From Acaryochloris sp. CCMEE 5410 (GTDB taxonomy: Bacteria > Cyanobacteriota > Cyanobacteriia > Thermosynechococcales > Thermosynechococcaceae), in NCBI RefSeq assembly GCF_000238775.2, contig NZ_AFEJ02000001.1, forward strand, positions 3,720,001-3,784,000: a DNA stretch of 64,000 nt, written 5' to 3'. The notes beneath the pieces were generated by a model. That model was not told the origin of the DNA and searched no databases. It saw nothing but the letters and a program-made list of their open reading frames with translations. Made by a program: the position numbers and the translations under genes. Shown piece by piece: positions 44,361 through 53,229 of the stretch; positions within the stretch are counted from its first letter, which is position 1; each line of letters starts with the position of its first letter.

Positions 44361-45002
44361 ATGGACCAAGCTTTAGTCTTTGGTAATACCTATAGGATTC
44401 TTGTGGAGGAACTGTTTGGTACCGAGCTAACCTCAGACTATGGTTTCGTGGATGAGGAAATCGTGGCTATAGAGCAACGTTTGCGAGCAAAATTACCTTT
44501 AGCGCTTAGAGAATACTATCAAGTCCTTGGGCGATTTGATCGATTGAATACTGCTCACAATCACCTACTGACGTTGGATGAAATGCTGTTTTCAGGGTCA
44601 ATGCTGCGGTTTATGGATAAGAATCAATCCGTCTGTACATGGGCCATACATCAAGCAGATTTAAATAAGCCCAATCCTCCTGTTTATCAAGGAAATCCTA
44701 TTAGTAATCCTTGCTGGTACGATGAAAAGCTCCAGCTTTCAGAGTTTCTGACTCTCATGATTTACCAACAAGCTGTATGGGGTGGTCTTGGTTTCATTGG
44801 CGACCACTGCAATTCATCACTACTCCTGCCTAATCTTGACTCTTCTTGGGTAAAAGTTGTTGACCATGCTGGACTCAGAATATGGAGACATGAAGGAATG
44901 CTGATATCGAATTTACAAGATGATGATTGTTGCATCTGTGCCACTGAGCATCCATCAAGCTTTGAATACCTTTTACAAGAGTTAGGTTTTGAGCAGCAAT
45001 AG
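44361..45002 (+). CDS. SMI1/KNR4 (SUKH)-like protein
   Basis: A 213-residue protein. The SUKH hallmark is seen in the first half: VDEEIVAIEQRLRAKLPLAL followed by REYYQVLGRFDRLN, with a later NQSVCTWAIH strand typical of the group. SUKH proteins are often immunity proteins against contact-dependent or polymorphic toxins. No toxin gene lies nearby, so this would be an orphan. No signal peptide. Confidence 0.7.
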   Translation: MDQALVFGNTYRILVEELFGTELTSDYGFVDEEIVAIEQRLRAKLPLALREYYQVLGRFDRLNTAHNHLLTLDEMLFSGSMLRFMDKNQSVCTWAIHQADLNKPNPPVYQGNPISNPCWYDEKLQLSEFLTLMIYQQAVWGGLGFIGDHCNSSLLLPNLDSSWVKVVDHAGLRIWRHEGMLISNLQDDDCCICATEHPSSFEYLLQELGFEQQ

Positions 45003-45137
45003 AGGGGGGCACTTCACCCCTTGGATGGATAAATTTTTAGAGCCATACGATTTCGTTAAAAAGTAGTCACCTGATAGGCCGACCCTGAAGAGAGAAGTAG
45101 ACTGCCACTTCTCCCTTCGGGATTTCAGAATCAACGA

Positions 45138-45737
45138 TTAGCGATGGAGTGGTTCCCTGCGATGCTTTAACAGCGTATCGATCGCAACCACACTACTTGC
45201 ACCGGTTAATGGCACACCAAAGAGCGGAATCAGAACAATGGGAAACGTGGCAATGTTCTCCATCAGTGGGACTTGTAGTACCGTAAAGGTCAATCCTGTC
45301 CCAACTGCGATCGCAAAATCGAGCTGTCCCAATAGGTGAAATATGAGGTATTTCCGCATACTGGGCTGGCTGATCAAAATCAGTGGAACCAATAAACCAA
45401 CCGCCAAATCGCCATACCCTGCATTGATCACAAATTGTGGGGGAAGCAAGGATTGACTACCGTAATACAAGAAAGTGAGACCAGCCCCAATCCGCCATAG
45501 GTGAAACAGGATCAAACGGCGAGGATCAAAAGAGGCCAGGTAGGTATAAACGGCTGGAATGCTGTAATACAGAAGCAGCAACATAGCCAGACTAACGACT
45601 ACCAAAATGGATAAGCTAGGCAACGGTAGAAGGGTAAACAGATTAAGGGAACCAGCGATGGTGACAGTGCTGGCCCAAATCCCTAGCCCTATTAGAATGT
45701 ATTGTTCTGTCGACTTGATGGTGTTTAACATAAACAT
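45138..45737 (-). CDS. Polytopic membrane protein of unknown function
   Basis: A 199-residue protein with about six hydrophobic segments (LIGLGIWASTVTIAGSLNLF, LSILVVVSLAMLLLLYYSIP, LWRIGAGLTFLYYGSQSLLP, YGDLAVGLLVPLILI, IVLIPLFGVPLTGASSVVAI). No transporter motif is recognised. It follows the SDR gene by 51 bp on the same strand and is probably the last gene of the tetR unit. Confidence 0.65.
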   Translation of the reverse strand: MFMLNTIKSTEQYILIGLGIWASTVTIAGSLNLFTLLPLPSLSILVVVSLAMLLLLYYSIPAVYTYLASFDPRRLILFHLWRIGAGLTFLYYGSQSLLPPQFVINAGYGDLAVGLLVPLILISQPSMRKYLIFHLLGQLDFAIAVGTGLTFTVLQVPLMENIATFPIVLIPLFGVPLTGASSVVAIDTLLKHRREPLHR

Positions 45738-45788
45738 CTCCAGTAATGTTGAGTGGTCAGCCAGTTCCGACTGGCTGACTGCAAAGAC

Positions 45789-46532
45789 TTATTCTTCGGT
45801 CATCGTGACTTCGACCACGTTTTTCGCAAAGCTTTGATAAGCGCCCCCAATTTGTTGGGCCATCGTGTCTGGAAAGACGTGAAATTCCCCGGTTTTGAGC
45901 GCTGCAATGATGCCATCGGCCACTAAAGTGGGAGATTCGGCAATGTCTCCCAGGCCAGCCGCACTGCTCATCTCCGTTGCAATTGGACCTGGATGAATGC
46001 TGAGTACCCTTGTGTCTTGCTCGCTGAGTAGCTCACGCAACGCTTGAGTCATCGCATATGAAGCTGCTTTGGACGCAGAATAGGTGGCAAAGTTGGCAAA
46101 GGTCTTGATGGAGACAACGGAATTGAGTTGGACAAAGGCTCCCCCACCGTTAGCTTTGAGGATCGGGGCAAAAGCTTGGGCCATTCGTACTAGGCCATAC
46201 ACATTGATATCCATCTCCAGTTGCAAAGATGCGATCGCATCTTCAGCCAAAGGCGTGGTGCCCTGGAAAGCCCCGGCATTGTTCACCACCATCTGCACAT
46301 CGGATGCGATTTGAGCAGCAGCAGCAATGGAATCAACGTCGCCTAAATCAATTTGAATCGGGACAACTTTGTCACCATAGGTTTCCACCAGGGCGGTGGC
46401 GCTATCGAGATTGCGAACGGCGGCATAGACTTTGGCTGCACCCTGTTTTATCAAAGAGGTCACTAAGGTTTTGCCAATGCCGCGATTAGCACCTGTAACC
46501 AGAATGGTTTTGTGAGCGATATCGAACGTCAT
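45789..46532 (-). CDS. Short-chain dehydrogenase/reductase
   Basis: A 247-residue classical SDR. The nucleotide site is TGANRGIGKTLV, followed by VNNAGAFQGTTPL. The catalytic residues are Ser in LNSVVSI and Tyr/Lys in TYSASKAASYAM, and IHPGPIATEMSSAAG lies after the active site. Arg in AAVRNLDSA suggests a preference for NADP. The substrate is unknown. It is the second gene after tetR and may carry out a detoxification step controlled by it. Confidence 0.9.
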   Translation of the reverse strand: MTFDIAHKTILVTGANRGIGKTLVTSLIKQGAAKVYAAVRNLDSATALVETYGDKVVPIQIDLGDVDSIAAAAQIASDVQMVVNNAGAFQGTTPLAEDAIASLQLEMDINVYGLVRMAQAFAPILKANGGGAFVQLNSVVSIKTFANFATYSASKAASYAMTQALRELLSEQDTRVLSIHPGPIATEMSSAAGLGDIAESPTLVADGIIAALKTGEFHVFPDTMAQQIGGAYQSFAKNVVEVTMTEE

Positions 46533-46595
46533 GGGATTGTCTCCTGTAGGTATGATTAAACTTTGAATGATTGGTCTAAGTTAAGCCAAAAAAAA

Positions 46596-47186
46596 TTAAC
46601 CGCTCTCCAGCAAGGACATTGCCGCTTCCACCGTTCCGTCTAGTAAGGTGTCATCTTCCATAACGCGGCCTAGCAAGGCCATCCCCTGGGTTGTACAGAG
46701 AAGAAGCTGAGCTAGGTGACGAGGATGAACGGTAGAGCTGATTTCTCCCTGGTCTTGGGCATGGGTTAGTGCGGTGGTGAACACATCTTCTAGTTGGCGT
46801 AAATAGGTCCGCATCACTTTTGCGATCGCTTCGTCGTGGGTATTAAAGTCAGCAATATTCGTGCCAAGCATACAGCCACAACTCCCCGATTGACTGTGCA
46901 TGATCTGCCAGTCTTTCAGTAAGTGCTTGAGGTTGCCTAGAGGTGACCCCTCTGCATTCAGGCGATCGCGTATATCCCGTAGGGTGGTTCGAGCGTAGTA
47001 ATCAAGTGCCTTTAGAAAGAGCGATTGCTTATTGCCAAAAGTGTCATACAAACTTTTCTTACCAATCCCCATATTTTTCAGCAATTCTGAGAGGCTAGCG
47101 GCTTCATAACCGTGCGCCCAAAATACTTCCATCGCCTTACTAAGGGCGACTTCAGTATCGAATTGCTTATCGGGACCCCGTGTCAT
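46596..47186 (-). CDS. TetR-family transcriptional regulator
   Basis: A 196-residue repressor from ATG 47184-47186, where similarity starts (MTRGPDKQFDTEVALSKAME); an ATG at 47228 adds 14 residues. The N-terminal helix-turn-helix reads ASLSELLKNMGIGKKSLYDT followed by FGNKQSLFLKALDYYA. The C-terminal ligand domain contains CGCMLGTNIADF, as in the YxaF/LmrA-like group. It probably controls its own gene and the downstream SDR and membrane-protein genes through the palindrome at 47236. Confidence 0.9.
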   Translation of the reverse strand: MTRGPDKQFDTEVALSKAMEVFWAHGYEAASLSELLKNMGIGKKSLYDTFGNKQSLFLKALDYYARTTLRDIRDRLNAEGSPLGNLKHLLKDWQIMHSQSGSCGCMLGTNIADFNTHDEAIAKVMRTYLRQLEDVFTTALTHAQDQGEISSTVHPRHLAQLLLCTTQGMALLGRVMEDDTLLDGTVEAAMSLLESG

Positions 47187-47235
47187 TGCGAACCTATGGG
47201 TGACTTGACCATGTATCAAAACTAACACAACTTAA

Positions 47236-47245
47236 ACCAATTGGT
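47236..47245. promoter_or_regulatory. Candidate TetR operator
   Basis: ACCAATTGGT is a perfect 10 bp palindrome 50 bp upstream of the tetR start. A half-site, ATTGGTC, recurs near 46570 between tetR and the SDR gene. Confidence 0.5.
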
Positions 47246-47406
47246 CAAGGTTTTTTTAAAGTCATAACTTCGATATGTTATTAATTTTTTTTTGAGAATA
47301 AAAATGTTATTCTCAAAAGCGGTCTAGAATAATCACGCAAATACTCTTGTGATGTTTAGGGTTGACGTTACGCTTCTCTCTTTAGCCCATCTTTTCTCAA
47401 CAGCTT

Positions 47407-47925
47407 ATGAAGCCTAAACCGAACCTGCTCTCGCTTTTTGCAAATACAACTGTGCTGATGATGGCACTTTGTGGGGCAGCCTCGCTCATGATCCCTGAGT
47501 GGATGAGATTAGCCGCAGCGAATCCCGATACTCGTTCGACGGCTTCCTCAACTCCTATTTTTGTGAACAATGGTGCGGCCATTCGAGGTACGGATCCAGT
47601 GGCATATTTTACAGAAGGCGAGCCAGTACAGGGACTCCGAGAGTTTGCTTATGAGTGGGAAGGGGTAACTTGGTTATTTGCCAGTGCGGAGCATCGAGAC
47701 CGATTTGCTGATAATCCACGAGCTTATGCACCCCAATATGGAGGGTTCTGTGCCTATGGCTTGAGTTATGGTGCGTTGGTGTCGACGATGCCAGACGCTT
47801 GGGCTATTGTCGATGGCAAGCTGTATTTGAATTACAGTATCGCTATTCAAAATCAGTGGAAAAAAGATACCACCGGTAATATTGACCGAGCCAATCTCAA
47901 TTGGCTGGATTTAAGTGCTAAATAG
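47407..47925 (+). CDS. YHS-domain protein, exported
   Basis: A 172-residue protein with an N-terminal hydrophobic signal or anchor (LFANTTVLMMALCGAASLMI). The mature part carries a YHS-type domain: IRGTDPVAYFTEGEPVQG, YEWEGVTWLFASAEHRDRFA, AYAPQYGGFCAYGLSYG and DGKLYLNYSIAIQNQW. YHS domains often bind metals or sit near copper-handling proteins. It is a single gene. Confidence 0.85.
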   Translation: MKPKPNLLSLFANTTVLMMALCGAASLMIPEWMRLAAANPDTRSTASSTPIFVNNGAAIRGTDPVAYFTEGEPVQGLREFAYEWEGVTWLFASAEHRDRFADNPRAYAPQYGGFCAYGLSYGALVSTMPDAWAIVDGKLYLNYSIAIQNQWKKDTTGNIDRANLNWLDLSAK

Positions 47926-48136
47926 TTTTATCAGCTGGAATAAGACCTGTTTTGGCCATTTGCCCGTACCTTGTTAGCAAGTCCAATTGCTGTAATAACT
48001 GGATCAGTCACTGCGAGAGTTCAGCATGATTGATACAGGTACACAGTATCTCAACTACTTCGTCAAGATTAGCGACATCATAGGTTTTCTGCTCAACGTC
48101 CAAAGCTTCGATTGCATCAAATAATTGTTTGAGTCG

Positions 48137-48721
48137 CTAGGTTGATTCTTGAGTCTTACCCAGCTTTGCAGCACAGAGGGCTAATTGCTCATCTCGTTTG
48201 AGCTTTCGCCATAACCATGCGGGGTATTGTGACAAGAGGCTGTCCATATCAACGGCGAGATAGGACTGATAGGTCGATAGCCAAACACCAAGGTCATGAT
48301 AGCAATGGGCTTGATATAGAATTGCCATCTGATGATCGGGTTGTAGGGCATGGGCATGCTCAAAGCAACTTAAAGCTTTCCTTTGGTATGAAGATTGAGG
48401 CTCATGACTAGCAGGGTGATTGTAGTACAGTAGCCCTTGCCTGAAGAAAATGTCTGCATCATCAGGGGCTATTGCTGCTGCCCGGTTCAAAGCATATTCT
48501 GCATCAAGTGCAATCTGAAGCCATGTTTGATGTTTGGGAATGTGCCATTCTTCCATCCAATCCAAGGCAGATACGGCTAAGGATATCAAGACCTCAATGT
48601 TGTTAGGATCTGCTTTTTCAGCAGCGGTATAAATTCGTTTTAATCCTGACCAGCCATCTTCAAACCTCTCGTGTTCGAGAGAGATTGCTAGACGTCGAAG
48701 TAATTCGGAACCGACAGTCAT
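48137..48721 (-). CDS. TPR-like protein, probably shortened by an in-frame amber codon
   Basis: A 194-residue protein with TPR-like helical pairs (LKRIYTAAEKADPNNIEVLI, EYALNRAAAIAPDDADIFFR, FEHAHALQPDHQMAILYQAH). It ends at TAG 48137-48139. Reading on in the same frame gives 42 more sense codons to TGA at 48008 (RLKQLFDAIEALDVEQKTYD, VANLDEVVEILCTCINHAE), which look like real coding sequence. A nonsense mutation in a longer gene is therefore likely. Its start abuts an ISL3 transposase remnant. Confidence 0.65.
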   Translation of the reverse strand: MTVGSELLRRLAISLEHERFEDGWSGLKRIYTAAEKADPNNIEVLISLAVSALDWMEEWHIPKHQTWLQIALDAEYALNRAAAIAPDDADIFFRQGLLYYNHPASHEPQSSYQRKALSCFEHAHALQPDHQMAILYQAHCYHDLGVWLSTYQSYLAVDMDSLLSQYPAWLWRKLKRDEQLALCAAKLGKTQEST

Positions 48722-49133
48722 TGACCCTCAATCTCCCCCGTTTACGCCCCGTCAAGCCGCCTACCTCATCGTGCAGAGAGGAGAGAATCGAGAGTCTGAA
48801 GACCAGGAGTTGCTTGAACCTCTCGTCCAACAACACCCAGACTTGGCAACTCTCGTTGACTTAGCTCATACGTTCCTCGAATTACTGAGGCAACGGCAGG
48901 CCAAGGATTTTGATGACTGGTTGATGAAGGCTTTAACATGTCCAATCCAACCCTTAAAGAAGTTCGCTGCTGGGCTAATGGACGACTATGCAGCAGTAAA
49001 AGCCAGCATGATGATGGAGGTTAGTCATGGCCTCGTTGAGGGACTTAACAACAAACTAAAGATGCTCAAACGTCAGATGTTTGGCAGGGCTGGGTTAACA
49101 CTACTGGCCAAGCGGTTCATTATGGCTGCATAA
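48722..49133 (+). pseudogene. ISL3-family transposase remnant (C-terminal part)
   Basis: The frame reads FTPRQAAYLIVQRGENRESE, then LMDDYAAVKASMMMEVSHGL and VEGLNNKLKMLKRQMFGRAG, the C-terminal signature of ISL3 transposases. The N-terminal DDE region is missing. No inverted repeats were found. The remnant starts exactly at the beginning of the TPR gene and lies between two unrelated genes. Confidence 0.85.
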
Positions 49134-49195
49134 GAAGCAGTGGAATCTTTCCTGAGGAAGAATTTGAGCCGTATCACCAAAAGCTGGGAAGAGCC

Positions 49196-50827
49196 TCATT
49201 TCCGCAGTGATTCTGTCAATTCGTTCAGAATCAGTTGTTGTGTCAAAGGCATTTGCCCATAACTAAACCCATAAGGAATCTCATCCGCAAGCTGGACTTG
49301 AAATTGAGCCAATGCATAGGGACTGCCATAAACAGCCAAAGCCTGTAACTGTCCAGATGTCAGCAAAAACTCAAACCAAGCTTCGGCCTTACGACTGAGC
49401 TGGGCACTCCCTCTAAACGGATTACCGCGAATAAACAACTGCAAAAATGTCGGCTGACCGACTTGATCCAGCGGTATCTCAGGCGTATTACTATCCACAA
49501 TTTGCACCTGATAACCCAACTTACGAGGCAAATCAATCGCTGGGGCCTTGCGACTGAGAAACTCACAATCCACTAAATCATCCACAATAATCAGCGTGCG
49601 GGCATTATCAGGAACAGCAGTGATCTGTCCATGCACCACATTTGACCCTTTCAGAACCGTGGCAGTCGCGTCTATCGCCTCTGGTGTTCCTAACCGATCT
49701 AAGTCGATCTGCAAAGGCGTATGGGTTTCCCATGCATGTTGATAACTTGTATCCTCCACTTTATAGCGGGTAATTTTTTGCTTTGCCCGCCAAATTCGCT
49801 CCACCGACGCTTCAATTTGTTCTAACGGAATCCGTCCTCGTTCCACCGCTTCACACACCGCAGAAATCGCTCCAGGTGGATCCGCAGGCATCATCAGGAT
49901 ATCGGCTCCAGCCGCCACCGCTAGCACCGCCGCCTCATTGGCACCATATTGATTAGCAATCGCCCCCATCACCAAGGCATCCGTGACAATCAGGCCTTCA
50001 AACCCCAACTTTTGGCGAAGCTCTCCGGTCAGAATTTTGGGAGAGAGGGTGGCGGGATAGTCTGGGTCTAACGCCGGTATCAATAAATGGGCGCTCATCA
50101 CCCCATCTACCTGGGCTGCAATCGCCGCCTGAAAAGGAGGGTACTCGGTATTGTAGATGCGATCAAGATCATGGGGAATCACCGGTAAATCCAAGTGAGA
50201 ATCCGTGGCCGTATCGCCATGCCCAGGGAAATGCTTCGCCGTTGTCAGGACTGGGTAGGGCTGGGCGCCTTGAATAAAAGCTGTGGCTAATTTCCTGACT
50301 AGCTCCGGGGTTTCCCCAAACGCCCTCACATTAATCACCGGATTTTGGGGATTGTTATTCACATCCACCACTGGGGCCAACACCCAGTTCAAACCAATGG
50401 CTAAAGCTTCTTGAGCGGTCCAAGCCCCCATGGCTTGGGCAGATTGTTGAGCTTGGGCGATGGTACTTCCTGATTGAACCATGCCTGCTAGGGCCAATGG
50501 CGGTGGAAACCAGGTTGCCCCTGAAAAGCGTTGACCCACGCCTTCCTCAATATCGGCTGCCATAAACAGAGGAATCGCAGCCCACTCTTGGAGTTGTTGA
50601 CAGCGACAGGCAATCTCTCCAGCGCTACCGCCTAGCAGAATCACCCCACCGACCCCTAAATCGGTGAGCCAGTGGCGCAGCACTTCAGCGTTGGGTTCCC
50701 AACTGGGATATTGAATTTGATGATCGAACAGATAGCCGGAGGCTCGGACGACCAACATTTGAGCAACTTTTTCTGGCAAAGACAGGGAATCTGGCTCTGG
50801 CAATAAATGAGTCAAGAGTTCATCCAA
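49196..50827 (-). CDS. nagZ: Beta-N-acetylhexosaminidase (GH3, NagZ-like)
   Basis: A 543-residue glycoside hydrolase family 3 enzyme. The NagZ catalytic loop is TAKHFPGHGDTATDSHLDLP, and the general fold markers include VLAPVVDVNNNPQNPVINVR, GVMSAHLLIPALDPDYPATL and GLIVTDALVMGAI. It is longer than E. coli NagZ (about 340 residues) because of a C-terminal domain of about 180 residues. It should release GlcNAc from recycled peptidoglycan fragments. Its ATG immediately follows the rbfA stop, so the two are coupled. Confidence 0.92.
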   Translation of the reverse strand: MDELLTHLLPEPDSLSLPEKVAQMLVVRASGYLFDHQIQYPSWEPNAEVLRHWLTDLGVGGVILLGGSAGEIACRCQQLQEWAAIPLFMAADIEEGVGQRFSGATWFPPPLALAGMVQSGSTIAQAQQSAQAMGAWTAQEALAIGLNWVLAPVVDVNNNPQNPVINVRAFGETPELVRKLATAFIQGAQPYPVLTTAKHFPGHGDTATDSHLDLPVIPHDLDRIYNTEYPPFQAAIAAQVDGVMSAHLLIPALDPDYPATLSPKILTGELRQKLGFEGLIVTDALVMGAIANQYGANEAAVLAVAAGADILMMPADPPGAISAVCEAVERGRIPLEQIEASVERIWRAKQKITRYKVEDTSYQHAWETHTPLQIDLDRLGTPEAIDATATVLKGSNVVHGQITAVPDNARTLIIVDDLVDCEFLSRKAPAIDLPRKLGYQVQIVDSNTPEIPLDQVGQPTFLQLFIRGNPFRGSAQLSRKAEAWFEFLLTSGQLQALAVYGSPYALAQFQVQLADEIPYGFSYGQMPLTQQLILNELTESLRK

Positions 50828-51244
50828 CTAGAGATCAGCGTCTAAAGATCCGACAGGGGGCTTTTCGGTGGAGGTAGCAGGCTTATTCTGGCGCTCATGA
50901 TCGAGTTTATGGAGCAACGACAGCACCTGATTGCCTTCTTCAAAAGAGCGATCTTCACAAAAAATGACTTCTGGAGTGCGACGAAGATGGATGCGATGCC
51001 CCAATTGTTTGCGAACGTAGCCTGTCGCTGATTCTAGACCGGCCATTGTTTCTGCTCTGGCTTCATCAGTGCCATATATGCTGACAAAAATCTTGGCATG
51101 TTGGAGATCACCCGATAGATCCACAGCCGTAACGCTAATCATCCCAGATCCGACTCGATCATCTTTGATGCTATGCAATAACATTTGGCTGACTTCGCGT
51201 TTAATTAATTCGGCAACGCGAGAAACCCGTCGTCCTGTAGCCAT
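50828..51244 (-). CDS. rbfA: Ribosome-binding factor A
   Basis: A 138-residue KH-like protein that matures the 30S subunit. Signatures: [59 protein letters not shown] and the C-terminal [15 protein letters not shown]. It is the first gene of a pair with nagZ, an arrangement seen in other cyanobacteria. Confidence 0.95.
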   Translation of the reverse strand: MATGRRVSRVAELIKREVSQMLLHSIKDDRVGSGMISVTAVDLSGDLQHAKIFVSIYGTDEARAETMAGLESATGYVRKQLGHRIHLRRTPEVIFCEDRSFEEGNQVLSLLHKLDHERQNKPATSTEKPPVGSLDADL

Positions 51245-51309
51245 TCGTTTCTACTCCTCCATCTCCCCTGAGATGAAACCGCTAACAGATTATGTTGTCT
51301 CCCCAAGGC

Positions 51310-51516
51310 TTAGTTTAATGGAGTCATCCCCATCATGGCACTGAGGGTGAAGCTAAGAAAGGCAAAGCCGCCCACGATAACGCCCAGGGCAGCCAAGCCA
51401 GTCACTGGATTTTTAGCAAACCCCTGCAGAGGCTTGAGTAAAGTCCAAAATACTCCAACCACAATTGCCAAGAAGAACTTGGGATACGAGGAGAGTTTCT
51501 TAAAAAAGTCACCCAT
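51310..51516 (-). CDS. DUF751 (Ycf33-like) small membrane protein
   Basis: A 68-residue protein related to plastid Ycf33: FFKKLSSYPKFFLAIVVGVF and GFAKNPVTGLAALGVIVGG with two hydrophobic segments. Function unknown, conserved in cyanobacteria and algal plastids. It lies 65 bp upstream of rbfA on the same strand. Confidence 0.85.
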   Translation of the reverse strand: MGDFFKKLSSYPKFFLAIVVGVFWTLLKPLQGFAKNPVTGLAALGVIVGGFAFLSFTLSAMMGMTPLN

Positions 51517-51611
51517 AGTGATTTAGTCGATATATATTATTGATTTCTCTTATTCACAGGATTGATCTTAACCCAAAGCTTTGACCTTAAACATTATGGG
51601 GTTTCCCGTTA

Positions 51612-52445
51612 ATGACTAGCCCATTGCCGACTCAAGTGCGATTTCCCGCCCGTCCGTTTCTGAAATGGGCAGGGGGAAAAAGTCGATTAATCGCTCAATA
51701 TGGTCCGCATTTCCCTCAGCACTTTGGTGCTTACTATGAGCCTTTTTTGGGCGGTGGCGCTATCTTTTTCCATTTGCAGCCGGAGCAGGCGGTTTTGTCT
51801 GATGTCAATCCTGAGCTGGTCAATGTTTATGCCTGTGTTCGCGATCAGATAGATGACGTCTTGCAATATCTGGAGATACATGCCTGCCAGCATGGTCATG
51901 ACTACTACTACCAAATTCGAGCTCTCAATCCATCCTTACCCGCTGAACGTGCCGCTCGATTTATTTATCTCAATCGCACCTGTTTCAATGGTCTGTATCG
52001 AGAGAATTCTAAGGGACAGTTCAATGTGCCGATGGGACGGTACAAGAAACCCAAAATTTGTGATGCAGTGCTCCTGAAAGCGGTTTCTGAAGTTCTCCAA
52101 GCCGTTCAAATCCACCAGCAGCCGTTTGAAACGATTTTGGAGGTGGCCCAATCTGCCCAGGATTTTGTCTATTTCGATCCGCCCTATCATCCCATCAGCG
52201 CTACGAGCGATTTTACAGCCTATTCAAAAGGTGCGTTTACGGCGGAAGATCAAACGAAATTGGCTCAGGTGTTTGCTGAATTAGCGAGTCGAGGCGTACA
52301 GGTGATGCTGTCTAACTCAGATTGCTCGTTTATCCGCGACCTTTACCAGTCGTTCAACATTTACTCGATTCAAGCGGCTCGGGCCATCAACTCTAACCCC
52401 CAAAAGCGCGGCAAGATTACGGAGGTATTGGTCACATCCTGGTAA
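51612..52445 (+). CDS. DNA adenine methylase (Dam/D12 class)
   Basis: A 277-residue N6-adenine methyltransferase of the alpha class. The AdoMet motif is FLKWAGGKSRLI, followed by YYEPFLGGGAIFFHLQ; the catalytic motif is YFDPPYHPIS. FNGLYRENSKGQFNVPMG is the conserved central segment. No restriction enzyme is beside it, so it is a solitary methylase. The family often methylates GATC, the core of the HIP1 octamer that is frequent here, but the target is not shown by the sequence. Confidence 0.9.
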   Translation: MTSPLPTQVRFPARPFLKWAGGKSRLIAQYGPHFPQHFGAYYEPFLGGGAIFFHLQPEQAVLSDVNPELVNVYACVRDQIDDVLQYLEIHACQHGHDYYYQIRALNPSLPAERAARFIYLNRTCFNGLYRENSKGQFNVPMGRYKKPKICDAVLLKAVSEVLQAVQIHQQPFETILEVAQSAQDFVYFDPPYHPISATSDFTAYSKGAFTAEDQTKLAQVFAELASRGVQVMLSNSDCSFIRDLYQSFNIYSIQAARAINSNPQKRGKITEVLVTSW

Positions 52446-52589
52446 TCATCGTGGGTTGAGTGAACCACTCAGAATTCTCATTAATCCCTTATCGTCTGTT
52501 CAGCCAATTACAGGGACTCACCCAGATCGCCATCATTCCAGCTTCAGATACCCCTCGTACATTGAAGTCATTGAAGTTGGAGCGCAAAA

Positions 52590-52913
52590 ATGAAACGCAA
52601 CAATCAAGTCGCTGTCTTAGCTGGTTTAACGGTCCTTAGCCTGGGCTTTATTTCCCCCGCTACTGCTGAAACTGTTACGATCACCCGTGGCCCCCATGGA
52701 GCAGCCCGCCAAGTCAAGGTCGACCGCATTCCCCATGATGCTCAAGTCCGGCCTAACTCTCCTGCAAAAGGTTTTCCCAATATTGTCACCCGTGGTTCTC
52801 ATGGTGCGGCGCAGATCGCTCAACCTCGTGAGATTCGCCAAAACGCTGCTCAATCATCAAAAACTCTACAGGTGATTCAGCGTGGCCCTAATGGTGCATC
52901 CCATATTCGCTAA
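52590..52913 (+). CDS. Small secreted protein with three RGxxGA repeats
   Basis: A 107-residue protein with a signal peptide (VLAGLTVLSLGFISPATAE). The mature part repeats a short motif three times: ITRGPHGAARQV, VTRGSHGAAQIA and IQRGPNGASHIR, separated by about 30 polar residues each. It is basic and has no Cys. No family is recognised. A terminator hairpin follows at 52956. It probably acts in the periplasm or outside the cell. Confidence 0.65.
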   Translation: MKRNNQVAVLAGLTVLSLGFISPATAETVTITRGPHGAARQVKVDRIPHDAQVRPNSPAKGFPNIVTRGSHGAAQIAQPREIRQNAAQSSKTLQVIQRGPNGASHIR

Positions 52914-52955
52914 CTGAGATCACAAAACGCTAAACACACATACCTCACACACTTT

Positions 52956-52993
52956 AGAGCTGATTGCTAATTTCTCTGCGATCGGCTCTTTTT
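52956..52993 (+). terminator. Intrinsic terminator
   Basis: AGAGCTGAT pairs with ATCGGCTCT (one G-U pair) and is followed by a T-run, 43 bp after the small secreted protein gene. Confidence 0.8.
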
Positions 52994-53147
52994 CTTATGT
53001 ACTGCAGGAATTCAGTTACAAGATTTAAAGGCTATTGAGAGGCTTTTGAAGATGCGATGGCCACAGGCTGCTCAAAGGCCATGCCACACAGAACCCCTAC
53101 CCTTCGACCAGCGTTGAGGTGGACGAAGGCACCTCGCAAAGTAAAAA

Positions 53148-53184
53148 AACGAGAGGTGGTTCGAAACAGAATTCACCTCTCGTT
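53148..53184 (-). terminator. Intrinsic terminator of the giant phosphatase gene
   Basis: CACCTCTCGTT at 53174-53184 pairs with AACGAGAGGTG at 53148-53158. On the minus strand the stem is followed by a T-run. It lies 46 bp after the stop of the leftward gene. Confidence 0.82.
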
Positions 53185-53229
53185 GCTGATTCAGTCGTTT
53201 ATCAGGAAAGTTAACGCTGTAAATTTGGA

